Origin: RH-AL1 sp965198485
Lineage (GTDB): Bacteria > Pseudomonadota > Alphaproteobacteria > Rhizobiales > Beijerinckiaceae
Reading direction: 5' to 3'
Assembly (NCBI GenBank): GCA_965198485.1
Contig: CBDAPQ010000005.1
Coordinates: 2,046,001-2,110,000 of the forward strand
Length of the DNA stretch: 64,000 nt
Shown: positions 35,033-42,743 of the stretch, one piece after another
Layout: each line of letters opens with the position of its first letter
Numbering within the stretch: position 1 is the stretch's first letter
Translations under genes and position numbers: made by a program
Notes under the pieces: model-generated
Seen by the model: the letters and a program-made list of their open reading frames with translations, nothing else
What the model was told of the DNA's origin: nothing
Databases searched by the model: none

Positions 35033-36100
35033 ATGAAGTTGCCTCGCGTTCTCTCCGCTGTTTCGCTCGCGATCCCCCTCGCCACGGCGGCGTTGCCGGC
35101 GCCGGCGCAGGACTACGACCGGCCGCCACGCGGTTACGAAGAGCCCGGTGCCGGCGATCCCGATTATCAAATGACGCCGCGCAGCCGGGTGGACTCGCCC
35201 GATGCCGGGTCGGTGGCCATCCGCATGAGCAAGGCCGAGAACCGCATCCGCGAGATGACCGGACAGATCGAAGAGCTGCAGAACGCCAATCGCAGGCTTG
35301 TCGAGCAGCTGCAGAAGTTCCAGACCGACGTCGACTCGCGTCTGAGCGCGGCACCGCCGCGCAAGCGCGCCGAAGCCGAGACGCGGGCGCCCGCGGAACC
35401 GGATGCCGTCGCGCAGGTCGAGCCTTCGACGCCGAAGCCGCGCAAGCGTCGTGACGATGCCTTCGATCCCGACGCCGCCGATGCCGGCGCGCCCGGCAGG
35501 CCCAAGCCGCTGGGCTCCGCCGCCTCCGCGCAGCCCGAGGATACCGGCGGCGCCCCGATGGATCTCGCCGGCGGCAAGCTCGCCCGCGGCGGCAGCGACG
35601 ACACGCTGGCGCCGACGCTGCGCCTGCCGTCCTCGACGCCGCGGCAGGTCGGCGGCACCGTGACGTCCAACGGCACCATCATCGCCAACGCCGATGCCGC
35701 GGCCGGCGCCGCGCCGACGACGCCGCGCGGCGAGTTCGACGCCGCGCTCGGCCTCTATCGCGACAAGCAGTACGAGGACGCCGAGAAGGGCTTCACCACC
35801 TTCATCCAGAAGAACCCGAAATCGAAGCTCGCCGCCGACGCCACCTACTACCTGGGCGAGAGCTTCGCGCAGCGCGGGCGCAGCCGCGAGGCGGCCGAGC
35901 AGTACCTCAAGATCTCGACCGATTATTCGAGCTCGTCGCGGGCCCCCGACGCGATGCTTCACCTCGGCATGTCGCTGAAGCTGCTCGGCGCCAAGGAGCA
36001 GGCCTGCGCCACCTTCTCCGAGGTCGGCCGCAAATACCCGAACGCACCCGCCTACGTGAAGAGCGGCGCCGAGCGGGAGCTCAAGCGCGCCCAGTGCTGA
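35033..36100 (+). CDS. cpoB: Tol-Pal system protein CpoB/YbgF
   Basis: CpoB coordinates outer-membrane constriction with peptidoglycan synthesis at division. The 355-residue protein has a signal peptide (1-24), a coiled-coil segment (about 65-100, MSKAENRIREMTGQIEELQN), a long disordered Ala/Pro/Asp-rich linker and C-terminal TPR repeats (about 235-350, from FDAALGLYRDKQYEDAEKGF). The ATG at 35033 begins the signal peptide; an upstream ATG at 34997 does not. The gene is normally behind tolQRAB-pal; here the acyl cluster is upstream instead. The stop overlaps tilS. Confidence 0.93.
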   Translation: MKLPRVLSAVSLAIPLATAALPAPAQDYDRPPRGYEEPGAGDPDYQMTPRSRVDSPDAGSVAIRMSKAENRIREMTGQIEELQNANRRLVEQLQKFQTDVDSRLSAAPPRKRAEAETRAPAEPDAVAQVEPSTPKPRKRRDDAFDPDAADAGAPGRPKPLGSAASAQPEDTGGAPMDLAGGKLARGGSDDTLAPTLRLPSSTPRQVGGTVTSNGTIIANADAAAGAAPTTPRGEFDAALGLYRDKQYEDAEKGFTTFIQKNPKSKLAADATYYLGESFAQRGRSREAAEQYLKISTDYSSSSRAPDAMLHLGMSLKLLGAKEQACATFSEVGRKYPNAPAYVKSGAERELKRAQC

Positions 36101-37134
36101 GCGCGGCCCGTTCCAGCGCGGCGACGGACCACTTCGATCTCTCCAGGCTGTTTGCCGGTCTCGACGCCGCGCCGGCCCTTCTCCTGGCGGTTTCCGGCGG
36201 CCCCGATTCGATGGCGCTGTTGCACCTCGCCGTCACTTGGCGGGAGGCTGCGACGCGTAGTCCCGAGCTTCACGTCGCCACCGTGGACCACGGGCTGCGG
36301 CTCGAAGGCGCCGCCGAGGCCGCCATGGTCGCCGCGGCCGCTGCCGGACATCGGCTGCCGCACGCGACCCTGACCTGGTCCGGACCCAAGCCCGTCAGCG
36401 GCATCCAGGAGAGGGCGCGGGAGGCTCGCTACCGGCTCTTGAGCGAGCACGCCCGCTCCATTGGCGCGCCCTTCATCCTCACCGCGCATCACGCCGACGA
36501 TCAGGCCGAAACCGTGCTGATGCGGCTCGGCCGCGGCAGCGGCGTCGCCGGGTTGGCCGGCATGCGCCGCGAGACTCTGCTTGGCGAAGGCGTCGCGCTG
36601 GTGCGCCCGCTGCTGGAATTGGCCAAGCCGGACCTGCTGGCGATTTGCGCCGCCGGGGGGCTCGCCTTCGTCGCCGATCCCTCGAACGATGATCCGGCCT
36701 ACCATCGGGTACGCCTGCGCCGACAGGCCGAAGCCGCCGCGGGGCTGGGTCTGGACCGGACGGCGTTGGTGCGCCTGGCGCGACGCATGGCGCGAGCCGA
36801 GGAGGCGCTCGAGCAAGAGGTCGCGCGAAGCTTGGCCGAGCTGCAGCCGCTCGCCGAACCGGGCCTCTGGCGCGCCGACCTCGCGGTCGCGCGCGCGGCG
36901 ACCCCGGAGATCGTCCAGCGCGTCGTCGCTCGCGCGATCCTCCACGTCGGCCAGGCGGGAACGCTGCCGCTCGAGAGGTTGGAAGCGCTGAGCGACGCGC
37001 TGCGCGCTGCGCTCGAGGAGCGGCGTCCTTTCCGCGGCACGCTGGCGAGCGCGCTGCTCGCGCTCGACGGCGGTGGGACGCTCACGGTCACGCCGGAGCC
37101 GCCGCGACGTCGCGGACGACCGCGCCCCGATTAA
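36094..37134 (+). CDS. tilS: tRNA(Ile)-lysidine synthetase TilS
   Basis: TilS modifies C34 of the CAU-anticodon tRNA-Ile so that it reads AUA. The ATP-pyrophosphatase loop SGGPDS is at residues 34-39, with the family VDHGLR and HHADDQAETVLMR motifs after it. The 346 residues match the shorter alphaproteobacterial form. The GTG overlaps the cpoB stop. ftsH follows. Confidence 0.94.
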   Translation: MLSAARSSAATDHFDLSRLFAGLDAAPALLLAVSGGPDSMALLHLAVTWREAATRSPELHVATVDHGLRLEGAAEAAMVAAAAAGHRLPHATLTWSGPKPVSGIQERAREARYRLLSEHARSIGAPFILTAHHADDQAETVLMRLGRGSGVAGLAGMRRETLLGEGVALVRPLLELAKPDLLAICAAGGLAFVADPSNDDPAYHRVRLRRQAEAAAGLGLDRTALVRLARRMARAEEALEQEVARSLAELQPLAEPGLWRADLAVARAATPEIVQRVVARAILHVGQAGTLPLERLEALSDALRAALEERRPFRGTLASALLALDGGGTLTVTPEPPRRRGRPRPD

Positions 37135-37300
37135 GGCCGAATTGACGCGCACGGTGAGGTTCCCTTGGCAAGGGTCGGGGGTCGGCATACATTCGCTGCC
37201 ACGGTTCACCGGTGGTACACTCTGCTGGACCTATTGCTCTTCGCTTCGTCAGCTGCCCCTCGGGGCTTGGACCCTCAGGTCCGCTCCACCTGGATTGCAC

Positions 37301-39238
37301 ATGAACCCGAACTTCCGTAACTTCGCTCTCTGGGTGATCATCTTCCTCTTGGTGGTCGCGCTGGTGATGCTATTCCAGGGCGGCACGAACCAGAAAACGA
37401 CCTCCACGGAGGTCGCCTACAGCCAGCTCGTGAACGACGTCGATCAGGGTCGCGTGCAGGATGCCACGATCTCCGGCCAGGAGATCACCGGCCATCTCAC
37501 TGATAATCGCGCCTTCGTGACCTATGCGCCGGTCGATCCGCAATCGACGCTGGTGCAGGCGATGCTCAAGAAGAACGTCAGGCTCAATGCCAAGCCCCCG
37601 TCGGACGGAAACGGCTGGCTGATCGCGCTTTTGGCCAACGGGCTGCCGCTGCTGGCGCTCATCGCGCTTTGGATCTTCGTGTCGCGACAGATGCAGGGAG
37701 CCGGCGGCAAGGCCATGGGCTTCGGCAAGTCGAAGGCCAAGCTGCTGACCGAGGCTCACGGCCGCGTCACGTTCGAGGACGTCGCCGGTGTCGACGAGGC
37801 CAAGGAGGACCTGCAGGAGATCGTCGAGTTTCTGCGCGATCCGCAGAAATTCCAGCGGCTCGGCGGCCGTATCCCGCGCGGCGTGCTGCTCGTCGGCCCT
37901 CCCGGCACCGGCAAGACGCTGCTGGCGCGCGCCATCGCCGGCGAGGCGAACGTGCCGTTCTTCACGATCTCGGGTTCGGATTTCGTCGAGATGTTCGTCG
38001 GTGTCGGCGCAAGTCGCGTGCGTGACATGTTCGAGCAGGCCAAGAAAAACGCACCTTGCATTATCTTCATCGACGAGATCGATGCTGTCGGTCGCCATCG
38101 CGGCGCCGGGCTCGGCGGCGGCAACGACGAGCGTGAGCAGACGTTGAACCAGCTGCTTGTCGAAATGGACGGGTTCGAGGCCAACGAGGGCATCATCCTC
38201 ATCGCCGCGACCAACCGTCCCGACGTGCTCGATCCCGCGCTGTTGCGTCCGGGCCGCTTCGATCGCCAGATCACCGTGCCGAATCCCGACGTCATCGGCC
38301 GCGAGCGCATCCTCAAGGTGCATGTGCGCAAAGTCCCGCTCTCTCCCGACGTCGACCTCAAGGTTGTCGCTCGCGGCACGCCGGGTTTTTCCGGCGCTGA
38401 CCTCATGAACCTCGTCAACGAGTCGGCGCTGATGGCGGCACGGCGCGGCAAGCGCATCGTCACCATGGTCGAGTTCGAGGATTCCAAGGACAAGATCATG
38501 ATGGGTGCGGAGCGCCGCACCCTCGTCATGACCGAGGGCGAGAAGCAGCTTACCGCCTACCACGAAGGCGGTCATGCCCTGGTGGCGTTGAATGTGCCGG
38601 CCACCGACCCGGTCCACAAGGCGACGATCATTCCGCGTGGACGTGCGCTCGGCATGGTCATGCAGCTGCCCGAGCGCGACAAGCTCTCGATGAGCTACGA
38701 GCAGATGACCTCGCGCTTGGCGGTGCTGATGGGTGGTCGTGTTTCCGAGGAGCTCGTGTTCGGCAAGGAGAAGGTGACGTCCGGTGCCCAGTCCGATATC
38801 GAGCAGGCAACCAAGCTCGCCCGCGCGATGGTGACCCGTTGGGGCTTTTCCGACGCGCTCGGCACGGTGATGTACGGCGAGAACCAGGAGGAGGTGTTCC
38901 TCGGCTATTCCATGGGCCAGAAGAACACCTTGTCCGAAGAGACTTCGCGCAAGATCGATGCCGAGGTGCGCCACCTTGTCGAGACCGGTCTTGCCGAGGC
39001 TACCCGTATCATCACGACGAAGCGCCACGATCTCGAGACGCTCGCCAAAGGTCTGATGGAGTACGAAACCCTGTCGGGCGAGGAGATCATCGGTTTGCTC
39101 AACGGCAAGACGCCCGTGCGCGACACCGGTGACGATCAGCCGCCGGCGCCGCCGCGCGCCTCGCCCGTCCCGCAGACGGGATCGCCAAGGCCGAAGCCTG
39201 GCCCCGAGGCCGGCGGTCTCGAGCCGCAGCCCTCGTAG
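37301..39238 (+). CDS. ftsH: ATP-dependent zinc metalloprotease FtsH
   Basis: This membrane-anchored AAA+ protease degrades membrane and regulatory proteins. The 645 residues have two helices (about 7-25 and 106-127), Walker A GPPGTGKT (199-206), Walker B IIFIDEIDA, the second region of homology and the zinc site HEGGH (421-425), then a Pro-rich tail. The ATG at 37301 fits the family N-terminus MNPNFRNFALW; the open frame upstream is not conserved. A terminator follows. Confidence 0.97.
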   Translation: MNPNFRNFALWVIIFLLVVALVMLFQGGTNQKTTSTEVAYSQLVNDVDQGRVQDATISGQEITGHLTDNRAFVTYAPVDPQSTLVQAMLKKNVRLNAKPPSDGNGWLIALLANGLPLLALIALWIFVSRQMQGAGGKAMGFGKSKAKLLTEAHGRVTFEDVAGVDEAKEDLQEIVEFLRDPQKFQRLGGRIPRGVLLVGPPGTGKTLLARAIAGEANVPFFTISGSDFVEMFVGVGASRVRDMFEQAKKNAPCIIFIDEIDAVGRHRGAGLGGGNDEREQTLNQLLVEMDGFEANEGIILIAATNRPDVLDPALLRPGRFDRQITVPNPDVIGRERILKVHVRKVPLSPDVDLKVVARGTPGFSGADLMNLVNESALMAARRGKRIVTMVEFEDSKDKIMMGAERRTLVMTEGEKQLTAYHEGGHALVALNVPATDPVHKATIIPRGRALGMVMQLPERDKLSMSYEQMTSRLAVLMGGRVSEELVFGKEKVTSGAQSDIEQATKLARAMVTRWGFSDALGTVMYGENQEEVFLGYSMGQKNTLSEETSRKIDAEVRHLVETGLAEATRIITTKRHDLETLAKGLMEYETLSGEEIIGLLNGKTPVRDTGDDQPPAPPRASPVPQTGSPRPKPGPEAGGLEPQPS

Positions 39239-39263
39239 GCATCGCCTTCGAGAGCACATGAAT

Positions 39264-39289
39264 AGGCCCCGCTCGCGTGGGGCTTTTTT
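39264..39289 (+). terminator. Intrinsic terminator after ftsH
   Basis: GCCCCGC pairs with GTGGGGC (one G-T wobble) around a TCGC loop and is followed by six T residues, 26 bp after the ftsH stop. Confidence 0.85.
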
Positions 39290-39309
39290 CATGTTTGGAC
39301 CTGATGGTC

Positions 39310-39624
39310 TCAGTAGCGGTCGCAGACGCGGCGGGGACGCTCGATATAGGCGCCCTCGTCCTCGTCCCAGAAGCGGACCAGCTCGCGGTGGCAGCGCGGC
39401 GGCGGCGGTGGCGCGTAGGCCGGCTCCACATAGACCGTGCGCGGCGGCGGCGGATAGGCGCCGCCCACGGCACCGGCGGCCAGCGCACCGAGCGCAGCGC
39501 CACCGATGACGCCGGCGGCGATCGCCCCCGCGCGGTCACCGGCATAGGTCGGCGTCCTCGTGCCGGCGACGGTCGCGCAACCCAGCGCGATCACGAGCCC
39601 GGTCTTCACCAAACGTCCCGTCAT
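39310..39624 (-). CDS. Small exported glycine-zipper protein
   Basis: This 104-residue protein has a signal peptide (1-28), a glycine-zipper membrane-inserting stretch (about 31-56, GAIAAGVIGGAALGALAAGAVGG), a Pro-rich linker with PPPPP runs and a C-terminal patch with CHRELVRFWDEDEGAY. Such proteins are outer-membrane-associated and common in Hyphomicrobiales; role unknown. It converges with ftsH across the terminator. Confidence 0.8.
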   Translation of the reverse strand: MTGRLVKTGLVIALGCATVAGTRTPTYAGDRAGAIAAGVIGGAALGALAAGAVGGAYPPPPRTVYVEPAYAPPPPPRCHRELVRFWDEDEGAYIERPRRVCDRY

Positions 39625-39819
39625 GTTCGTTTCCCCATGGTTCCACCTGCGCGTCGATCAAGCCGACGCCCCCGTCGCGTTATCCACGAACGCTCCAAGC
39701 TATCCGTGGGAACTGCAGAGAAGGTAAGACGAGGAAGCTGAACCCTTCGTTAAGGACGATGCTGCGGACTCGCACGGCGTTGCGGCAAACGCCGACGGCT
39801 GCTATCCCTGACATCGGTC

Positions 39820-39895
39820 GCCGGTTTAGCTCAGTTGGTAGAGCAACTGATTTGTAATCAGTAGGTCGCGGGTTCGATTCCTGCAACCGGCACCA
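39820..39895 (+). tRNA. tRNA-Thr (anticodon TGT)
   Basis: The cloverleaf is complete: acceptor GCCGGTT (39820-39826) pairs with AACCGGC (39885-39891), D-arm with AGCTCAGTTGGTAGAGC, anticodon stem CTGA/TCAG around TTTGTAA (anticodon TGT), T-arm GCGGGTTCGATTCCTGC, discriminator A and an encoded CCA. No second copy of its 3' end was noticed downstream, so it cannot be shown to be an integration site, although the next 1.3 kb is decayed DNA. Confidence 0.97.
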
Positions 39896-40004
39896 ATAAG
39901 ATACGCCGCAAGCTTAGTTGGTTGATGCACCGGTGCTCGACGTGGGCGAGTTCACGAAATAAGCGGGGGCGACGCGGGGCGACTTGATTCCCGGAGGGTA
40001 CGGC

Positions 40005-40112
40005 GTGCGCCAGATTGACGAGGCCAAGAATTTGATTGCCGAGGGCAAGGAGAAGGAGGCTGCCGACGCCCTGGAACGGGTCGTCGCGGCGCTCCAGCCG
40101 GACCTCGGGTAG
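40005..40112 (+). CDS. Possible 35-residue helical peptide or gene remnant
   Basis: A GTG start with GGAGG 8 bases upstream opens a 35-codon frame (RQIDEAKNLIAEGKEKEAADALERVV) ending in TAG. The sequence after the stop continues in plausible coding style, so this could be the start of a larger gene broken by the stop. I do not recognise it. Confidence 0.3.
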   Translation: MRQIDEAKNLIAEGKEKEAADALERVVAALQPDLG

Positions 40113-40115
40113 CAG

Positions 40116-40327
40116 GACGAGAGGGTCCTCGACCTGTTCAGGCGGTCAAAGCTGACCCGGCAGCCGTCCCTTGGTCGAGGCCTTCATGTCGGCCTCTTTC
40201 GCGAACAAGGGCATCGAGGTTCGCGACGCCTTGAAGGGACTGGAAGACCTGGGTTGCCAAAGGACGCCTCAAGATGGCCGGTGACGGCTATGTCCTGACC
40301 GATGCCGGCTACGAGCACGTGCACTAA
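40116..40327 (+). pseudogene. Frameshifted small winged-helix-like protein remnant
   Basis: Three frames must be joined to read a sensible chain: DERVLDLFRRSKLTRQP, then LVEAFMSASFANKGIEV...LEDLG, then WVAKGRLKMAGDGYVLTDAGYEH. The last part (LKM.GDGYVLTDAGYE) is the wing pattern common in winged-helix proteins. Two frameshifts and the TAG just upstream suggest decay. Confidence 0.45.
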
Positions 40328-40328
40328 C

Positions 40329-40627
40329 ATGCTCCTGGCCGCCGTTCTCCTGGCCCAGTACGTCGCCGTCCCGTTCCCGTAGTGGGACGTCGACGGTCTT
40401 TGCGGGAAGATGCCGCCCTACGCCGCCAAGCCTGCGTGGAGCGGGAGCAGTCTTCCTACGAGGATCTCAGGGACAAGTGGACCCGGCTGACGGACGCGCA
40501 GAGGGAGCGCGTCAAGGGCGACCAAGTCCGGAATTACTGCGAAACCGTCGCTAACCAGATTGCCGCTCATCTCATCGCCATTGAGGAGGCCAAGAAGCCC
40601 GTGCAGGTCTCTCGCTTGCAACGGTGA
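40329..40627 (+). pseudogene. Broken small exported protein gene
   Basis: The frame from the ATG at 40329 gives a signal-like MLLAAVLLAQYVAVPFP, then TAG, then WDVDGLCGKM; shifting frame yields AALRRQACVEREQSSYEDLRDKW ... VSRLQR to 40627. Joined, it resembles a small exported protein with conserved Cys. One stop and one frameshift break it. The downstream part alone (81 codons from 40382) is open and might be expressed. Confidence 0.4.
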
Positions 40628-40950
40628 CGCCATGGAGACTTGACCTCGAGCCTCGCCGTGGCGGCCATCGGCGGCCTCGCTTGGTCGCCTACAACCACTC
40701 TCCTTCGTTCTGGACGCTCGCGACCCTGTGCCGTCTCGCCGCCTTCGCGGCCGTAGCGGCGCTGCTCGGGCACGAGGCCGGCGCGCTCAGGACGCAGAAC
40801 GCGGGGCTGCTGGCGATGAGTGCCATCTCGGAGGAGGTCGACCTCAAGTCCTACGACGCCGTCCGCGTGGCGCGTCCCGCGACGATACCGAGCGAGACCG
40901 GGTCTCTTGACTATGTTTTATTCGCTCCGCCTCGTTCCACAGGACAATGA
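40624..40950 (+). CDS. Hypothetical protein with one membrane segment
   Basis: A 108-residue frame starts with GTG inside a GTGA overlap with the preceding frame. It contains one hydrophobic helix (about 32-48, ATLCRLAAFAAVAALLG) and a soluble tail. No family is recognised; given the decayed neighbourhood it may be a remnant. Confidence 0.3.
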   Translation: MTPWRLDLEPRRGGHRRPRLVAYNHSPSFWTLATLCRLAAFAAVAALLGHEAGALRTQNAGLLAMSAISEEVDLKSYDAVRVARPATIPSETGSLDYVLFAPPRSTGQ

Positions 40951-40989
40951 ACGGCCTTTCTCGGTCCTCTTGCGCGACTCCTTTAAGAG

Positions 40990-41172
40990 CTTTGCACCAA
41001 GTGGAAGAGCCGCAGCTCGGTCGCCGACGTTCCGACCGGCCCGAAGGACGCGAAGTCGACGGTCCTGTCGATCGAGGAGGAGGCGATCATCCCGGATCAA
41101 GTCCGGGACCGCCTTCCGACGCCATACGCTGCTGCTGCTCGAACCGCGCTCGACGCTGTCGCTAATTGCCGC
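40990..41172 (+). mobile_element. IS481-type transposase fragment
   Basis: The frame reads KWKSRSSVADVPTGPKDAKSTVLSIEEEAII and, after a frame change, TAFRRHTLLLL. This is the N-terminal helix-turn-helix region shared by IS481-like transposases (KWRKR...D.PTGPK...S.LS.EEEAIIVAFRRHTLLPLDD). The catalytic DDE part is missing. A palindromic element interrupts it at the frame change. Confidence 0.72.
41090..41108. repeat. Short palindromic repeat (VIPDQVRD type) inside the transposase relic
   Basis: TCCCGGA TCAAG TCCGGGA is a perfect 7-bp inverted repeat. Its reading frame gives IPDQVRD, the peptide signature of a palindrome family widely dispersed in alphaproteobacterial intergenic DNA. It sits exactly where the transposase homology is broken. 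Confidence 0.6.
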
Positions 41173-41180
41173 TGGCGAGG

Positions 41181-42743
41181 TCAGAGAAATTTAAAGAAAT
41201 CGTCGTCCGGCAACGGGGGACGAGGGTCGGAGCGGTTCCACCATCCGCCGCCGAGCGCCTGGAACAGGGCGACGGTGTCGACGTATTGCGCCGCCCGCGC
41301 CTGGACCGAATTCGCCAAGGCGGAGAGGTAGACCTGTTGCGACAGGAAGACCTGCAGGGTGTTGGCGCCGCCGACTTGTCGCTCCTTCCTCAGCATAGCG
41401 AAGCCTTCTGCCGCCGCCTTCTCTGTGGTGGTCGCCGCCTTCACTGCCTGCGCGTCTGATTGCAACGCCCGCAAGGCGTCGGCAACGTTTTGCAGGGCAG
41501 CGAGGGCGGCGGACTTGTAACGTGCCTCAGCTTCGAGGAGAGCGTCCTCGCTCGCGCGTTGCCGGTGATACAGCGTCCCGGCGTCGAAGAGCGGCGCGCT
41601 GACGGAGCCGACAATACTGTAGAAACCGGCCGGTCCGCTGAAGAGCTGGGTCAGGTTGATCGCGCTCGACCCGGCGTCGCCCGAAATCCGGAACTGAGGC
41701 AGGCGATTCGCCAATGCGACACCGACCTCCGCCCCCGCCTGGTGAACCGCCGCATCGGCGGCGCGCAGATCGGGCCGTTGCAGCACGAGCGTCGAGGGAA
41801 AGCTGACCGGCAGCTTCGTCGGCAGCCGCAGCGAGGCAAACTTGAAGGTTGCCGACACCTCCTCGCTCGGCGGCCGGCCCGCCAGGTTGGTGAGAAGGTT
41901 GCGCTGGATCGCGAGCTGCTTCTCCAACGGCGCGAGCTGCTGCTGCGACTGGCCGAGCGCCGCCATCTGCTGGACCACATCGGTGCGCGCGAGCTCCTTC
42001 AGCGCGAACGCCTTCTCGTCCAGCGTCAGGATCTCGGTCTGCGCGTCGATCACCTTGTGGACGGTCGCGATCTGCTCGCGCAGCGAGGCCTCCTGGATGG
42101 CGGCGAGGACGACGTTGGTAGTCAGGGTGAGGTAGGTCGCCTCTAGCTGGAAGCGCTGGTTCTCCTGGCGTGACGCGAGCGACTCGATCTGACGCAGCCC
42201 GCCGCCGAACACGTCCGGCGCGTAGGACACCGCGATGCGTGGCGTGAATAGCGCGTAGGTGTAGCGGGCCTGGTTCGTCAGCGGGCTCTGCAGGCCGCCG
42301 GCCGGCGCCTTTTGGTAGGACGCCTGATCGTTGGTCGAGACGCTCGGGAACAGCGTACCGCGCTGCGCCTGGACGTCCTCGAAGGAGCGATCGAGCGCGG
42401 CCTGCGCCGCCTCGAGATTGGGATTGTGGGCGAGCGCCTCCTCCACGATGCGGTCGAGGTCCTTGGAATGGAACAAGCTCCACCAGTGACCCTTGACATC
42501 GCCGCCGGGCACGAAGGCCTGGGCGGCTGGGCCGCCCTCCGCGGTGGCGATCCCGCTCGCGCCGCTCGGCTGGCGCAGCGACTCTTTGGTGTATCCCTCG
42601 ACGAGCGGCGCAGAGGGCGGCGCGTAGTTTGGACCCACGACGCAGCCCGACAAAGCCGCGGCGGCGCCGACTAGCGCGATGGTGCGAAATTGGCGCCTGC
42701 TCGCGCACCGGAGCGCTCGGCCGGCAGTCAGGCACGACCTCAT
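41181..42743 (-). CDS. RND efflux outer-membrane lipoprotein (NodT/CzcC family)
   Basis: This is the outer-membrane channel of the tripartite pump. The 520-residue protein has a lipoprotein signal with lipobox LSGC (near residue 33), then two OEP repeats with long alpha-helical barrels (for example RIVEEALAHNPNLEAAQAALDRSFEDVQAQRG) and the family NRLPQFRISGDAG pattern. Its ATG at 42743 overlaps the pump gene's TGA (ATGA). An uninterrupted open frame runs from here to 45887, but the part above 42743 is out of frame with the pump gene until the frameshift and is not one protein. Confidence 0.9.
   Translation of the reverse strand: MRSCLTAGRALRCASRRQFRTIALVGAAAALSGCVVGPNYAPPSAPLVEGYTKESLRQPSGASGIATAEGGPAAQAFVPGGDVKGHWWSLFHSKDLDRIVEEALAHNPNLEAAQAALDRSFEDVQAQRGTLFPSVSTNDQASYQKAPAGGLQSPLTNQARYTYALFTPRIAVSYAPDVFGGGLRQIESLASRQENQRFQLEATYLTLTTNVVLAAIQEASLREQIATVHKVIDAQTEILTLDEKAFALKELARTDVVQQMAALGQSQQQLAPLEKQLAIQRNLLTNLAGRPPSEEVSATFKFASLRLPTKLPVSFPSTLVLQRPDLRAADAAVHQAGAEVGVALANRLPQFRISGDAGSSAINLTQLFSGPAGFYSIVGSVSAPLFDAGTLYHRQRASEDALLEAEARYKSAALAALQNVADALRALQSDAQAVKAATTTEKAAAEGFAMLRKERQVGGANTLQVFLSQQVYLSALANSVQARAAQYVDTVALFQALGGGWWNRSDPRPPLPDDDFFKFL

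Noticed and set aside
39820..41180. tRNA-Thr as a proven attachment site of an integrative element
   Set aside because: No integrase gene and no second copy of the tRNA 3' end were seen in the window.
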